Shown: positions 1 to 7,991 of the stretch, one piece after another
Layout of the letters: each line of letters starts with the position of its first letter
Numbering within the stretch: position 1 is the stretch's first letter
Origin: Porticoccaceae bacterium
Lineage (GTDB): Bacteria > Pseudomonadota > Gammaproteobacteria > Pseudomonadales > Porticoccaceae
Assembly: GCA_023229065.1 (NCBI GenBank)
Contig: JALNZZ010000026.1
Coordinates: 1-18,635 of the forward strand
DNA length: 18,635 bases
Direction: 5' to 3'
Position numbers and translations under genes: made by a program
Notes under the pieces: model-generated
Told to the model about the DNA's origin: nothing
Database searches by the model: none
Seen by the model: only the letters and a program-made list of their open reading frames with translations

Positions 1-660
1 GCGGCGGCTACCTCCCAGCGCCTCAAGGCCACTGGCCTGCTGCGTATGAATGTCCCGCTGTCGTTTGGCAGCCGCTTCGTTGCGCCACTGATCGCAGGGT
101 TTAGCCAGCGCCATCCGGAGGTGACGGTGGAACTCGGTCTCAGTGATGCCCAGCACGACCTGATCAGTGGCGGCTGGGATCTGGCCATCCGCATTGGTCG
201 CCTGGCGGATAGTCCACTGCAGGCTCGCCGCCTCGGTGATAGTCCGATGTTGGTGTGTGCTGCACCGCAATACCTTGATCATCGCGGTGTGCCGCGTCGG
301 GTTGCTGAACTTACCCAACACAACTGTCTCAGTTATACCCTGTCCGGTTTGCAGGACGGCAAGCAGTGGAGTTTTGGAGCCCAGGGCCAAAGCAAAGTGC
401 CGGTCAGCGGCAATCTGCTGGCCAATAACGGTGATGCCTTGCTGGCTGCTGCACTGAGCGGTCAGGGAATCGTCTACCAGCCACGCTTTATCGTCGCTGA
501 GGCACTTGAGCGAGGAGACCTGGTAGCTCTGGAGCTGGATAAGCCTGTGGCCGAGCTCGGCGGTATCCACGTTTTGTACCCGCCTGACCGCAGGCCTCCC
601 GCCAAGGTAAGGGCCATGATCGACTACCTGGTCGAAGCTTTCGCCACTGCCCCGCCCTGA
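1..660 (+). CDS. LysR-family transcriptional regulator, 5' truncated by window edge
   Basis: This is the C-terminal effector-binding part of a LysR-type regulator. The reading frame is open from base 1, so the DNA-binding helix-turn-helix lies outside the window; 219 residues are visible. The fragment opens with the hinge and first strand typical of the substrate-binding domain (LRMNVPLSFG, then FVAPLIAGFSQRHPEVTVEL), followed by DLAIRIGRL and the segment LLANNGDALLAAALSGQGI. These resemble the CrgA-like subgroup. The family normally controls a divergently transcribed neighbour, but the gene upstream is not visible, so effector and target are unknown. It converges on coaE across 152 bases, where I saw no good terminator. 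An internal ATG at base 46 is not the true start because homology continues upstream of it. Confidence 0.9.
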   Translation, partial: AAATSQRLKATGLLRMNVPLSFGSRFVAPLIAGFSQRHPEVTVELGLSDAQHDLISGGWDLAIRIGRLADSPLQARRLGDSPMLVCAAPQYLDHRGVPRRVAELTQHNCLSYTLSGLQDGKQWSFGAQGQSKVPVSGNLLANNGDALLAAALSGQGIVYQPRFIVAEALERGDLVALELDKPVAELGGIHVLYPPDRRPPAKVRAMIDYLVEAFATAPP

Positions 661-812
661 TGGCGGCTGCGCGGTTGGAGAGGCGAGGAGTTGATGCGCC
701 TATCTGAGAGTCGGTATTTTCTCTGGTACCGATAAGGCTGAGCGGGGAGGGAACAGACTGGGGCCGTGGTGCAGCTAACCACAACCTGCCTGACGAACAG
801 TTGGCTTGCGCA

Positions 813-1472
813 TCAGCGTTGTTCACGGCGGGTAGCTTCACTCACATACTTGCGGTGCAAAATCGCCACCTGCTGCTGTAGCTGCTCAAGGCTGCCGCTG
901 TTGTCGATTACATCATCGGCTCGCGCCAGCCGTTCGGCGCGGGGCATTTGATTGGCCATGATGGCGCGAATCTGAGCTTCACTATTGCTGTCCCGCGCTG
1001 TAGCGCGCGCGATTTGTACAGCTTCCGGCACATCTACTACTAGCACCCGGTTTACGCGTTGGTGTTGAGTTGTTTCCAGTAGCAGTGGGGATTCCAGAAC
1101 CGCATAGGGACTCGATGCGGCTTCCAGCTGCTGCCAGATCCAGGTGCGGATCAGGGGATGAAGCAGTTGTTCCAGCCAGGTTTTGGCGGCGCCATCACTG
1201 AAAATTCGCTGGCGCAGAGCCGCGCGGTCCAGTTGGCCGTCCGACAGTAGCATGTCAGCGCCAAAGTGCTCGGTTATGGCGGCGAGGGCCGGGGTTCCGG
1301 GCTCCACCACTTTGCGGGCCGCGATATCGGCATCCACCACCACAATGCCCAGCTGCTCAAAACAGCGAGCCACGGCGGATTTGCCACTGCCGATACCCCC
1401 GGTGAGACCGACAATAAACCGGCTGTCAGAGTCAGGTGTACAGGGCTTGGCAATCATCTCAGAGCGGTTCAT
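813..1472 (-). CDS. coaE: Dephospho-CoA kinase
   Basis: CoaE phosphorylates the 3'-hydroxyl of the ribose in dephospho-CoA, the last step of coenzyme A synthesis, in the cytoplasm. The protein has 219 residues, slightly longer than the usual 200-206 because of an N-terminal extension of about 17 residues. The P-loop GGIGSGKS lies at residues 25-32, followed by the family motif VDADIAAR (D47, D49) and by LLHPLIR and ESPLLLE, all as expected for CoaE. The start ATG shares one base with the TAA stop of pilD, which suggests translational coupling. Met6 is a possible alternative start. In Pseudomonas the same pilD-coaE order is followed by yacG; no yacG is seen here. Confidence 0.95.
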   Translation of the reverse strand: MNRSEMIAKPCTPDSDSRFIVGLTGGIGSGKSAVARCFEQLGIVVVDADIAARKVVEPGTPALAAITEHFGADMLLSDGQLDRAALRQRIFSDGAAKTWLEQLLHPLIRTWIWQQLEAASSPYAVLESPLLLETTQHQRVNRVLVVDVPEAVQIARATARDSNSEAQIRAIMANQMPRAERLARADDVIDNSGSLEQLQQQVAILHRKYVSEATRREQR

Positions 1473-2314
1473 TACAATGCGTTCAGGTAAGTTGACAGGA
1501 TCGTTTCACCCCACATCAAGGCGATCCAGCCGGCAACGGCTAAGTAGGGGCCGAATGCCATGGGAATATGACGTTCGCGCCCAGCCAGAGCAATGGCGGT
1601 AACCCCTACTGCCGCCCCCACGGCTGTCGACAGCAATAGAATCAGGGGTAATAGCTGCCAGCCCACCCAGGCGCCGAGCGCGGCCAGCAGCTTGAAGTCG
1701 CCGTAGCCCATACCATCCTTGCCGGTCACCAGTTTGAAGCCCCAGAATACCAGCCACAGCACCATATAACCGGCGGCAGCGCCGATGACGGCGCTGTGGA
1801 GATCAGTGAACAGCCCCTGGCTGTTCACCAGTAATCCGAGCCATAGCAGTGGCAGGGTAATAACATCCGGTAGCAGCTTGTGATGCAGGTCGATACCCGT
1901 TAGAACTACCAACGCCCAGGTGAAGAGGATGGCCAGGGCGGCTGTTACCGTTACCCCAAAGTTCACCAGTACCACGACGGCCAAAAGCGCTGTAATCAGC
2001 TCCACCAGAGGGTATTGGGGGGAGATGGCAGCTGAGCAGTGGGCACACTTGCCGCGCAGCGCCAAATAGCTCAGTAGCGGAATATTGTGCCAGGGTTTCA
2101 GTGGTTGGTTGCAGTGGGGGCAGTGGGAGGCGGGGAAGGCCAGGTTGAAAGGTTTGCTCTCCTCCGTAGCCATACCGAGAAAGTCCAGAGACTCGCGTCG
2201 CCAGGTGGAGTGCATCTGCAGCGGCAGACGGTAGATCACCACATTGAGAAAACTGCCAACCACCAGCCCCAGTAAAAAGGTGGCGAGCAGAAAATAAGCG
2301 TCGGGGTGGGCCAT
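1472..2314 (-). CDS. pilD: Type IV prepilin peptidase / N-methyltransferase
   Basis: PilD is an inner-membrane aspartic protease that cleaves the leader of type IV prepilins and type II secretion pseudopilins and then methylates the new N-terminus. The 280-residue protein shows the complete family pattern: an N-terminal membrane helix with GSFLNVVIYRLP, a cytoplasmic loop with the zinc-type cysteine pairs C65/C68 and C90/C93, and then several membrane helices. The two catalytic aspartates are D142 in TGIDLHHKLLPD and D206 in the GxGD motif GMGYGDFKLL. The start is ATG with an AGGA ribosome-binding site 8-9 bases upstream. It is the third gene of pilB-pilC-pilD, and its stop overlaps coaE. One PilD usually serves several secretion systems, so its presence does not prove pilus production. 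Confidence 0.96.
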   Translation of the reverse strand: MAHPDAYFLLATFLLGLVVGSFLNVVIYRLPLQMHSTWRRESLDFLGMATEESKPFNLAFPASHCPHCNQPLKPWHNIPLLSYLALRGKCAHCSAAISPQYPLVELITALLAVVVLVNFGVTVTAALAILFTWALVVLTGIDLHHKLLPDVITLPLLWLGLLVNSQGLFTDLHSAVIGAAAGYMVLWLVFWGFKLVTGKDGMGYGDFKLLAALGAWVGWQLLPLILLLSTAVGAAVGVTAIALAGRERHIPMAFGPYLAVAGWIALMWGETILSTYLNAL

Positions 2315-2432
2315 GAAAGGATCCTGATTATGGACGGCGAGGGTGGCTTATTGCTTGAGCAAGAACGAGGAGCGGTGACATGGTGGTGAGTGGTTCGGAT
2401 ACCGCTTCCCGTCGCCTGCTCCAGGACTCTTT

Positions 2433-3650
2433 CTAGCCACCAATCACCCCGCCGAGCCTGAAAATGGGCAGGTACATGGCGACCATCAAGCCGCCCACCA
2501 CTATGCCCAGCACTGACATGATGAAAGGCTCCAGCAGGGCGGTAAGGTTGTCTACCTGGCTGTCTACTGACTCTTCAAAATGGGTTGCAGCTTTGTCCAT
2601 CATTTCATCCAGGGCGCCGGACTCCTCGCCGATGGCGGTGAGCTGCAATAGCAGAGTGGGGAACAATCCGGTACTCCTCATGGCGCTGTTGAGCTGCAAG
2701 CCGGTGGAAACATCATCGCGAACCTGCCGTATGGCATCGCGGAATACTGCATTGCCCGCTGAACCCGCTACCGAGTCGAGCGCTTCAATGAGCGGTACCC
2801 CGGCGGCAAAGGTGGTGGACAGGGTGCGGGCAAAGCGCGCCACCGAAGATTCGTAGATGATCTTGCCGATGATCGGTATCTTGAGGTTGAATTTGTCGAC
2901 GATATCGGCAAACGTTGGCGAGCGCAGCTTGGCTTCCCGGAAGCCTACGGCGCTGACGATAAGCAACGTGATAAAGAGCAGCCACCAACTTTGCAAGAAT
3001 GTCGAGATATTGAGCACAAACTGGGTAAAAGCGGGCAGGTCTGCGCCAAAGCCCTGGAAGGTTTGAGCAAATACCGGTACGACTTTTACCAGCAAAATAC
3101 CGGTAACAATCACTGCTACCACAATCACCGCCGCCGGATAGGTGAGGGCTTTTTTGACTTTGCGTTTCAGTGCCTCGCCTTTTTCTTTATAAGTGGCGAC
3201 CCGGTCGAGCATCGTCTCCAGAGAGCCTGACTGCTCGCCAGCCTCAATCAAGCTGCAATACAGATCGTCAAAGTGGCGTGGATGCTTGCGCAGTGCTGTC
3301 CCTATGCCCACTCCTGAGGAAACATCCTCGTGCAAGCGTTTCACCAGGGTGCGCATTTTGTTGTTTTCCAGCCCTTCTTCGACGATTTCGAAGCTTTGCA
3401 CCAAGGGGACGCCGGCCTTCAGCATGGTGGCCATCTGGCGAGTGAAGGTGCTGATATCTCTGGGCTTGATCGGTTTGTTGGCCTGAAACAGCGGTTTGGG
3501 CTTTTTCTTGACCGATGTGGGCAGCACACCTTGTTTGCGGAGCTGTGCCTTGACAAGGGCGGCGCTGGTGCCGGTGATTTCCCCCCGGATGAGCTTGCCG
3601 TCCTTGTTCTTGCCCTTGTAAATATACAGGCCGGGTTGAGCTGCTGCCAT
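2433..3650 (-). CDS. pilC: Type IV pilus inner-membrane platform protein PilC
   Basis: PilC is the polytopic inner-membrane platform (GspF/T2SSF family) on which the ATPases PilB and PilT act during pilus extension and retraction. The protein has 405 residues, the normal length. Two T2SSF repeats are visible, at about residues 68-191 and 271-393. Each begins with a F-x-R-x-x-(A/S)-T-(M/T) motif (TFTRQMATML and RFARTLSTTF) and contains the (G)EQSGSLE / GEESGALDE signature. Three membrane helices lie at about residues 172-195, 217-236 and 375-395. The start is ATG with AGGAC upstream. It sits 95 bases downstream of pilB and 118 bases upstream of pilD, and reads as part of a pilBCD operon. Confidence 0.96.
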   Translation of the reverse strand: MAAAQPGLYIYKGKNKDGKLIRGEITGTSAALVKAQLRKQGVLPTSVKKKPKPLFQANKPIKPRDISTFTRQMATMLKAGVPLVQSFEIVEEGLENNKMRTLVKRLHEDVSSGVGIGTALRKHPRHFDDLYCSLIEAGEQSGSLETMLDRVATYKEKGEALKRKVKKALTYPAAVIVVAVIVTGILLVKVVPVFAQTFQGFGADLPAFTQFVLNISTFLQSWWLLFITLLIVSAVGFREAKLRSPTFADIVDKFNLKIPIIGKIIYESSVARFARTLSTTFAAGVPLIEALDSVAGSAGNAVFRDAIRQVRDDVSTGLQLNSAMRSTGLFPTLLLQLTAIGEESGALDEMMDKAATHFEESVDSQVDNLTALLEPFIMSVLGIVVGGLMVAMYLPIFRLGGVIGG

Positions 3651-3745
3651 GAGTCAGTCCTGTTGATCGTCGTGTTCTGTCTGGCGGTGTGCCTGGTACT
3701 GGCTGGAGGGGTGGCTGCAAGGTTGGCGGTAAACGAGAGGGCCGC

Positions 3746-5470
3746 TCAATCCTTGGTTACCCGATTGGCCTCTTCCAGGCTGATAATGCCGCTTACCACC
3801 TTGCGCAGTGCCGATTGGCGGAGGCTGCAGAAGCCTTCTTCGGTGGCTTTTTCGGCGATCTGCAAGGAGTTGCCGCCCTGCAGGATCAGTTGGGTGATCG
3901 CCGGGGTTACCTTTAGAACTTCGTAAATACCGATGCGACCTTTATACCCGTTTGTGCACTGTTTGCAACCTACCGGGTGGAACAGTTTTATCTCGTCGCG
4001 GGGGATACCCAGGGTGTCGAGGCCTTCTTCGACCAGGATGCGGTCGGGTATGTCCTGGTAAGGTTGCTTGCACTTGGCGCACAGGCGGCGCGCCAGGCGC
4101 TGGGCGATGATCAGGCTGACGGAGGTCGCAACGTTGAAGGCTGGCACCCCCATGTTGAGCAACCGGGTGAGAGTTTCTGGCGCGCTGTTGGTGTGCAGGG
4201 TGGACAGCACCAGGTGGCCGGTTTGAGCAGCTTTGATGGCGATCTCCGCCGTTTCTAGATCGCGGATCTCGCCCACCATGATCACATCCGGGTCCTGGCG
4301 CAAAAAGGCCCGCAGTGCCTCGGCGAAGGTGAATTTGGTGCGGGTATTAATCTGTACCTGGTTGATCCCTTCCATGTTGATCTCGACGGGATCTTCTGCC
4401 GTCGAGATATTGCGTTCGGCGGTGTTGAGGATCCCGAGGCCGGTATACAGCGACACGGTCTTGCCAGAGCCGGTGGGGCCAGTGACCAGTATCATGCCCT
4501 GGCTCTGGTTGAGTGCCTCCATAAAGGCTGCTTTCTGTTCTTCCTCGTAGCCGAGGGCATCAATGCCCAGCTTGGCCTGGGCGCTGTCGAGAATACGCAG
4601 GACTATCTTTTCGCCGAACAGGGTGGGCAGGGTGTTGACACGGAAGTCGAGAGCCTTGCCGCGGGTAATGCGCAGTTTGATACGGCCATCCTGGGGTACC
4701 CGGCGCTCAGAAATATCCATGCGCGACATCACCTTGAGGCGAGCGGCCAGACGCGGCGCGACGCTGGGAGGCGGGCGCGAGATCTCTTCGAGGGCACCGT
4801 CGGTGCGAAAACGTACCCGGTAGTATTTCTCGTAGGGCTCAAAGTGGATGTCCGAGGCTCCTTTTTTGATGGCCTCCAGTAACATCTTGTTGATATAGCG
4901 CACCACTGGTGCGTCTTCCGGGTCTAGCTCGAGATCGCTGTCCTGCTCGTCCTCTTCCTCCTGGTTGCCGAGGTCACCGAGATCAATTTCTCCCATGCTC
5001 CCCAAGGCTTCGTCGATACCGCGGCCTTGTGCGCTCACCATCTGGTCGATCCCCTCCGCCAGTTGATCGTGAGCGACCAGCACCGGCTCAATGGTGAGCC
5101 CGGTCTGAAAACGAATTTCGGTCAGGGCATGCTGGTTGGTGGGGTCGCTCATTGCCAGCATCAGGCGGCTGCCTTTTTGCAGCAGAGGTAGCGCGTGGTG
5201 CTTGCGCATCACGCTTTCATTGAGCAAACCCTTGGGCGCTCGCTCCCAGTCGTGGGCTTCGAGGTCGTAGTGGGGCAGGCCAAAGCCATTGGAGCCCACA
5301 TGGGCCAGCAAGCCGGGAGCGATCAGCTTGTGATCGATCAGATAACCCACCACGGAGGTCTTTTTTTGAGCACAAGTTGCGACGATTTCCCGTGCCGTTA
5401 CCTCATCGATCAGGCCATCCTGTACCAGGCGCTTGGGCAGTCCGCGGAGGGTGGGCAGGGGTTGATTCAT
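3746..5470 (-). CDS. pilB: Type IV pilus assembly (extension) ATPase PilB
   Basis: PilB is the cytoplasmic hexameric ATPase that powers pilus polymerisation. I chose the ATG at 5470, giving 574 residues. The frame remains open to a GTG at 5524 (592 residues), but that codon has no ribosome-binding site, and the ATG aligns with the start of P. aeruginosa PilB (566 residues) as I remember it. Visible in order are an MshEN-type N-terminal domain, an acidic linker, the Walker A GPTGSGKT (331-338), the Asp box TAEDPVE (357-363), the Walker B region DPDVIMVGEIRD (393-404), the His box STLHTNSA (423-430), and zinc cysteines C464/C467 and C502/C505. The C-terminus EANRVTKD is typical of PilB. No key residue is missing. 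Unlike in Pseudomonas, pilA is not adjacent. Confidence 0.96.
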   Translation of the reverse strand: MNQPLPTLRGLPKRLVQDGLIDEVTAREIVATCAQKKTSVVGYLIDHKLIAPGLLAHVGSNGFGLPHYDLEAHDWERAPKGLLNESVMRKHHALPLLQKGSRLMLAMSDPTNQHALTEIRFQTGLTIEPVLVAHDQLAEGIDQMVSAQGRGIDEALGSMGEIDLGDLGNQEEEDEQDSDLELDPEDAPVVRYINKMLLEAIKKGASDIHFEPYEKYYRVRFRTDGALEEISRPPPSVAPRLAARLKVMSRMDISERRVPQDGRIKLRITRGKALDFRVNTLPTLFGEKIVLRILDSAQAKLGIDALGYEEEQKAAFMEALNQSQGMILVTGPTGSGKTVSLYTGLGILNTAERNISTAEDPVEINMEGINQVQINTRTKFTFAEALRAFLRQDPDVIMVGEIRDLETAEIAIKAAQTGHLVLSTLHTNSAPETLTRLLNMGVPAFNVATSVSLIIAQRLARRLCAKCKQPYQDIPDRILVEEGLDTLGIPRDEIKLFHPVGCKQCTNGYKGRIGIYEVLKVTPAITQLILQGGNSLQIAEKATEEGFCSLRQSALRKVVSGIISLEEANRVTKD

Positions 5471-5541
5471 GGCGTTCTCAATGATCCGTGCGACGGTGGG
5501 TTGCTGGTTGCACTGTATGCCCACTGGAGCAAGTGTGCGGT

Positions 5542-5571
5542 GTTATACCAAGGCAATCCTATAACAGTGAA
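5542..5571 (-). promoter_or_regulatory. Possible sigma-70 promoter for pilBCD-coaE
   Basis: On the minus strand, TTCACT (5566-5571) and TATAAC (5542-5547) are separated by 18 bases, in the 162-base gap upstream of pilB. Each matches its consensus hexamer at four or five of six positions. It is well placed to start the pil operon, but the match is modest and no other support is visible. Confidence 0.3.
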
Positions 5572-5583
5572 CAAAGGTGGGAA

Positions 5584-5600
5584 AGGCTCCCCTTGAGCCT
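5584..5600 (-). terminator. Weak hairpin downstream of the lipoprotein gene
   Basis: AGGCTC and GAGCCT form a 6-bp stem with a 5-base loop. Read on the minus strand it lies 33 bases after the stop of the DUF2799 gene and is followed by only two T residues. It could be a weak terminator or attenuator before pilB; the evidence is limited. Confidence 0.3.
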
Positions 5601-5632
5601 CACTTGGCCTGGCGCGAGTTGCTGAGCGACTT

Positions 5633-6271
5633 TTACCAGCCCTGGACCCCTTGGGCCTGTACTTGCATCAAGTGCCTGACCGCCTCATTGCGATGGAAGT
5701 CCAGCTCGCGCATTTCCCGGTGCAAGATACTGATATCCCGTTGCAAGTAGCGGATGTTGGCCAGGGCTCGCCGGCGATCAGAGTCGCTGTTGTCCTTGCG
5801 GGCGAGGATTTCCTGATAGCGGTAAATGCGGTAGCGTGCGTCGTCGATGCGCGCCGCGCGCTCCTGTAAGGCGTGGTCGACTTGGGCTACCCGTTGCTGC
5901 GCGTCGTAGAGGGTGCGGCCTTGCTGGTAGCCGAGCAGAAACCCGCCTTCCAGGTGGGATGGGCACACGCCGCGATAGGCTTGTCCGCGGCGACCGTATT
6001 CGTAGCCTTTGGCAGGGATGCAAAAATCTTCGAGCCCGTATTCGTAGCCTTCCAGCCAGGCGGCCCTGTTGAGGGCGATGCCGTGTCTGTTACAGGCATC
6101 GCTCTGACGATCAAGGCGGTCGCGACTCTCGCCTTGGCTGCCGGCTTCCAATCCCAGGGCGTACCAATCGGCACTCAGGCAGTCGTCCTGGTTCATGGTG
6201 CTACAGGCGGCCAACAGTAAGGCGACGAGGGCGACGAGGAGAAGGGGGATAGTCGCTGCGAAGTGGCGCAT
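5633..6271 (-). CDS. Probable DUF2799-family lipoprotein with C-terminal coiled coil
   Basis: The function is unknown. The protein has 212 residues and a lipoprotein signal peptide: a hydrophobic stretch at residues 8-20, then the lipobox LAAC with C23 as the lipidated cysteine. Serine at +2 predicts sorting to the outer membrane. The segment from about residue 30 to 122 resembles the DUF2799 family: it starts with DDCLSADWYALGLEAG, carries two GYEYG copies (75-79 and 89-93) among short glycine-spaced repeats, and has four cysteines (C31, C60, C84, C103) that could form disulfides. Residues 123-200 are highly charged and heptad-like, probably a periplasmic coiled coil. It lies between nadC and pilB on the same strand, where Pseudomonas has pilA (there divergent), but nothing links it to pili. 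The ribosome-binding site is weak. Confidence 0.8.
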   Translation of the reverse strand: MRHFAATIPLLLVALVALLLAACSTMNQDDCLSADWYALGLEAGSQGESRDRLDRQSDACNRHGIALNRAAWLEGYEYGLEDFCIPAKGYEYGRRGQAYRGVCPSHLEGGFLLGYQQGRTLYDAQQRVAQVDHALQERAARIDDARYRIYRYQEILARKDNSDSDRRRALANIRYLQRDISILHREMRELDFHRNEAVRHLMQVQAQGVQGW

Positions 6272-6321
6272 AATGGCGTCAATCTGGGGGGCTGGTGCTC
6301 AGGTATAAAGGATTGAACGCC

Positions 6322-6352
6322 GGCCTGCAAGTGATGATGTGGCTTGCAGGCC
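6322..6352. repeat. Perfect 10-bp inverted repeat between nadC and the lipoprotein gene
   Basis: GGCCTGCAAG (6322-6331) and CTTGCAGGCC (6343-6352) are exact reverse complements with an 11-base loop. It lies 13 bases past the nadC stop, so it would form a strong stem-loop at the end of the nadC transcript. Neither strand has a following T run, so it is not a standard intrinsic terminator. It may stabilise the 3' end of the message. Confidence 0.55.
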
Positions 6353-6365
6353 CTCTACCGGGTTG

Positions 6366-7211
6366 TCAGCTGCCCAGGGCTTTCAGCCGCATGGAAAAAT
6401 CAATGGCTCGGCAGTGTTTGGTGAGACTGCCAGAGGACAGATAGTCGATACCGGGAATGGCGACGCCGGCGATATTGGCATCGTCCAGGTTGCCAGAGAT
6501 TTCCAGCTTGACGGGGGCGGTCTTGAGGCTGATGGCAGTGTGGATGTCGGCCAGCTCAAAGTTGTCGAGCATGATGATGTCGGCGCCCCCGGCCAGAGCC
6601 TGGCGGTATTCGTCGAGATTCTCCACTTCCACTTCCACCGGTTTGTCAGGGGCGATTTCCCGTGCCCGGACAATGGCTGCGGCGATACCACCGCAAGCAG
6701 CAATATGGTTTTCCTTGATCAGGAAGGCATCGTACAAGCCAATGCGGTGGTTGTGACAGCCGCCGATGGTGACGGCATATTTCTGTGCCAGGCGCAGACC
6801 GGGAATCGTTTTGCGAGTATCCAGGATGCGGATATCCGTCCCTGCCACCTTGGCTGCATAGTGACGGGCACTTGTGGCAGTGCCGGACAGGGTTTGCAGA
6901 AAGTTGATGGCGGTGCGCTCGCCGGTGAGTAGAGCCCGGGCATTGCCGCTCAGGCGACAGATCGCCTGATCCGGCTGAATGTCATCTCCCTCCTTGGCTT
7001 GCCAGGTAACGGCAATGTTGCTGTCGAGCTGGCGAAATACTTCTTCTACCCAGGGTTGACCACACAACACGGCGTGTTCACGGCTGATAATAGTGGCTTC
7101 TGCCTGACTGTGCTCCGCGATCAGGCGGGCAGTGATGTCGCCGTCGCCGATATCTTCGGCCAGGGCCAGGGCAACGCGTTCGGTGATATCCGCCTGAAGA
7201 CTGGAAAGCAT
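6366..7211 (-). CDS. nadC: Quinolinate phosphoribosyltransferase (nicotinate-nucleotide pyrophosphorylase, carboxylating)
   Basis: NadC converts quinolinate and PRPP into nicotinate mononucleotide with release of CO2, the entry into NAD synthesis, in the cytoplasm. The 281 residues match the family length. The N-terminal signature AEDIGDGDITA, the PRPP/quinolinate-binding segment GERTAINFLQTLSG (97-110), DTRKTIPGLR (131-140), HNHRIGLYDAFLIKENHI (153-170) and VEVEVENLDE are all present, as is the barrel strand IIMLDNF. The start is ATG, with no obvious Shine-Dalgarno sequence just upstream. It is divergent from ampD across 168 bases, an arrangement close to that in Pseudomonas, and is followed by the lipoprotein gene. 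Confidence 0.97.
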   Translation of the reverse strand: MLSSLQADITERVALALAEDIGDGDITARLIAEHSQAEATIISREHAVLCGQPWVEEVFRQLDSNIAVTWQAKEGDDIQPDQAICRLSGNARALLTGERTAINFLQTLSGTATSARHYAAKVAGTDIRILDTRKTIPGLRLAQKYAVTIGGCHNHRIGLYDAFLIKENHIAACGGIAAAIVRAREIAPDKPVEVEVENLDEYRQALAGGADIIMLDNFELADIHTAISLKTAPVKLEISGNLDDANIAGVAIPGIDYLSSGSLTKHCRAIDFSMRLKALGS

Positions 7212-7243
7212 GGGGGAGGGTCCGGGGTAGGGCAGGGGCGGGC

Positions 7244-7271
7244 ATTATAACAATGAGGCAATCGAGGTTAA
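7244..7271 (-). promoter_or_regulatory. Probable sigma-70 promoter of nadC
   Basis: The minus strand carries a perfect TATAAT (7244-7249), preceded with a 16-base spacer by TTAACC (7266-7271), a 4-of-6 match to the -35 hexamer. It lies 33 bases upstream of the nadC ATG, in the nadC/ampD divergent region, and is the best promoter candidate there. Confidence 0.55.
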
Positions 7272-7274
7272 ACT

Positions 7275-7284
7275 GCTGTACAGC
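7275..7284. repeat. 10-bp perfect palindrome in the nadC/ampD divergent region
   Basis: GCTGTACAGC is self-complementary and sits directly upstream of the putative nadC -35 hexamer. It could be an operator half-turn or simply chance; no regulator is recognised. Confidence 0.3.
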
Positions 7285-7379
7285 CTCTCCCCAACGATAG
7301 AGGCAGGAGAACAAAATTGTGCTTGATAATTCTATCACCTTAATCCGGGTAGGCGACAATATGGTCAGCGAGGGACAAA

Positions 7380-7991
7380 GTGAGTGGTCAAGTTGGATCA
7401 GCTGTGGGGGATGATGTTGCGAAGGAGCTGCTGATTGAGAGGGGTTGGCTGCAAGGCGTTGAGCACAAGCCCTCTGCGAATGCCGACCAGCGCCCGGCTG
7501 GAGAGCAGCCGAGCCTCTTGGTTATCCACAATATCAGCCTGCCGCCCGGTTGTTTTGGGGGGGGCGAGATTGCTGACTTTTTTACCAACTGTCTGGACTT
7601 TGAGGCCCATCCTTTTTTTCGCGAAATCGAGGGGCTGAGGGTGTCCGCTCACCTGTTGATCGATCGCGATGGCGGTGTCACCCAGTTTGTCTCCTTCCTC
7701 GATCGTGCCTGGCACGCAGGGGTGTCCAGTTTTGAGGGGCGTGAGCGGTGCAATGATTTCTCCATCGGTATCGAGCTGGAGGGCACCGATACGCTGCCTT
7801 ACAGCGATATCCAGTATCGGGTGCTGGCGCGTGTTACCAGGGCGCTGATGCGGGCTTATCCGGCCATTGTGCCACCGCGGATCTGTGGTCATAGTGATAT
7901 TGCTCCAGGCCGTAAAACGGATCCCGGTGAAGCGTTCGACTGGGGGTATTATAGAACTTTGCTGTCGCAGGGCAGTGGGAGAGCAGGGTGA
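7380..7991 (+). CDS. ampD: 1,6-anhydro-N-acetylmuramyl-L-alanine amidase
   Basis: AmpD is the cytoplasmic zinc amidase that removes the stem peptide from anhydro-MurNAc peptides during peptidoglycan recycling. It thereby keeps the inducer level for AmpR-type beta-lactamase regulation low. The protein has 203 residues from a GTG start with AGGGA just upstream; many homologues are near 188, so the first 10-15 residues are an extension. Zinc ligands are H50 (in VIHNIS), H171 (in ICGHSDIAPGRKTDPG) and D181, and the catalytic glutamate is E132 in GIELEG. Their spacing fits Citrobacter AmpD (H34, E116, H154, D164). SAHLLIDRDG and RAWHAGVSSF are also family motifs. Its last four bases overlap the start of ampE. 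Confidence 0.96.
   Translation: MSGQVGSAVGDDVAKELLIERGWLQGVEHKPSANADQRPAGEQPSLLVIHNISLPPGCFGGGEIADFFTNCLDFEAHPFFREIEGLRVSAHLLIDRDGGVTQFVSFLDRAWHAGVSSFEGRERCNDFSIGIELEGTDTLPYSDIQYRVLARVTRALMRAYPAIVPPRICGHSDIAPGRKTDPGEAFDWGYYRTLLSQGSGRAG

Noticed and set aside
711..732. Inverted repeat TCGGTA-N10-TACCGA between LysR and coaE as a terminator
   Set aside because: The stem is only 6 bp with a 10-base loop and no following T run on either strand.
5587..5597. GCTCCCCTTGA shared by the pilB upstream region and the groESL promoter, as a second heat-shock promoter
   Set aside because: The copy near pilB lacks the CTTGAAA hexamer and any CCCCAT element at the right spacing, and it points away from pilB.
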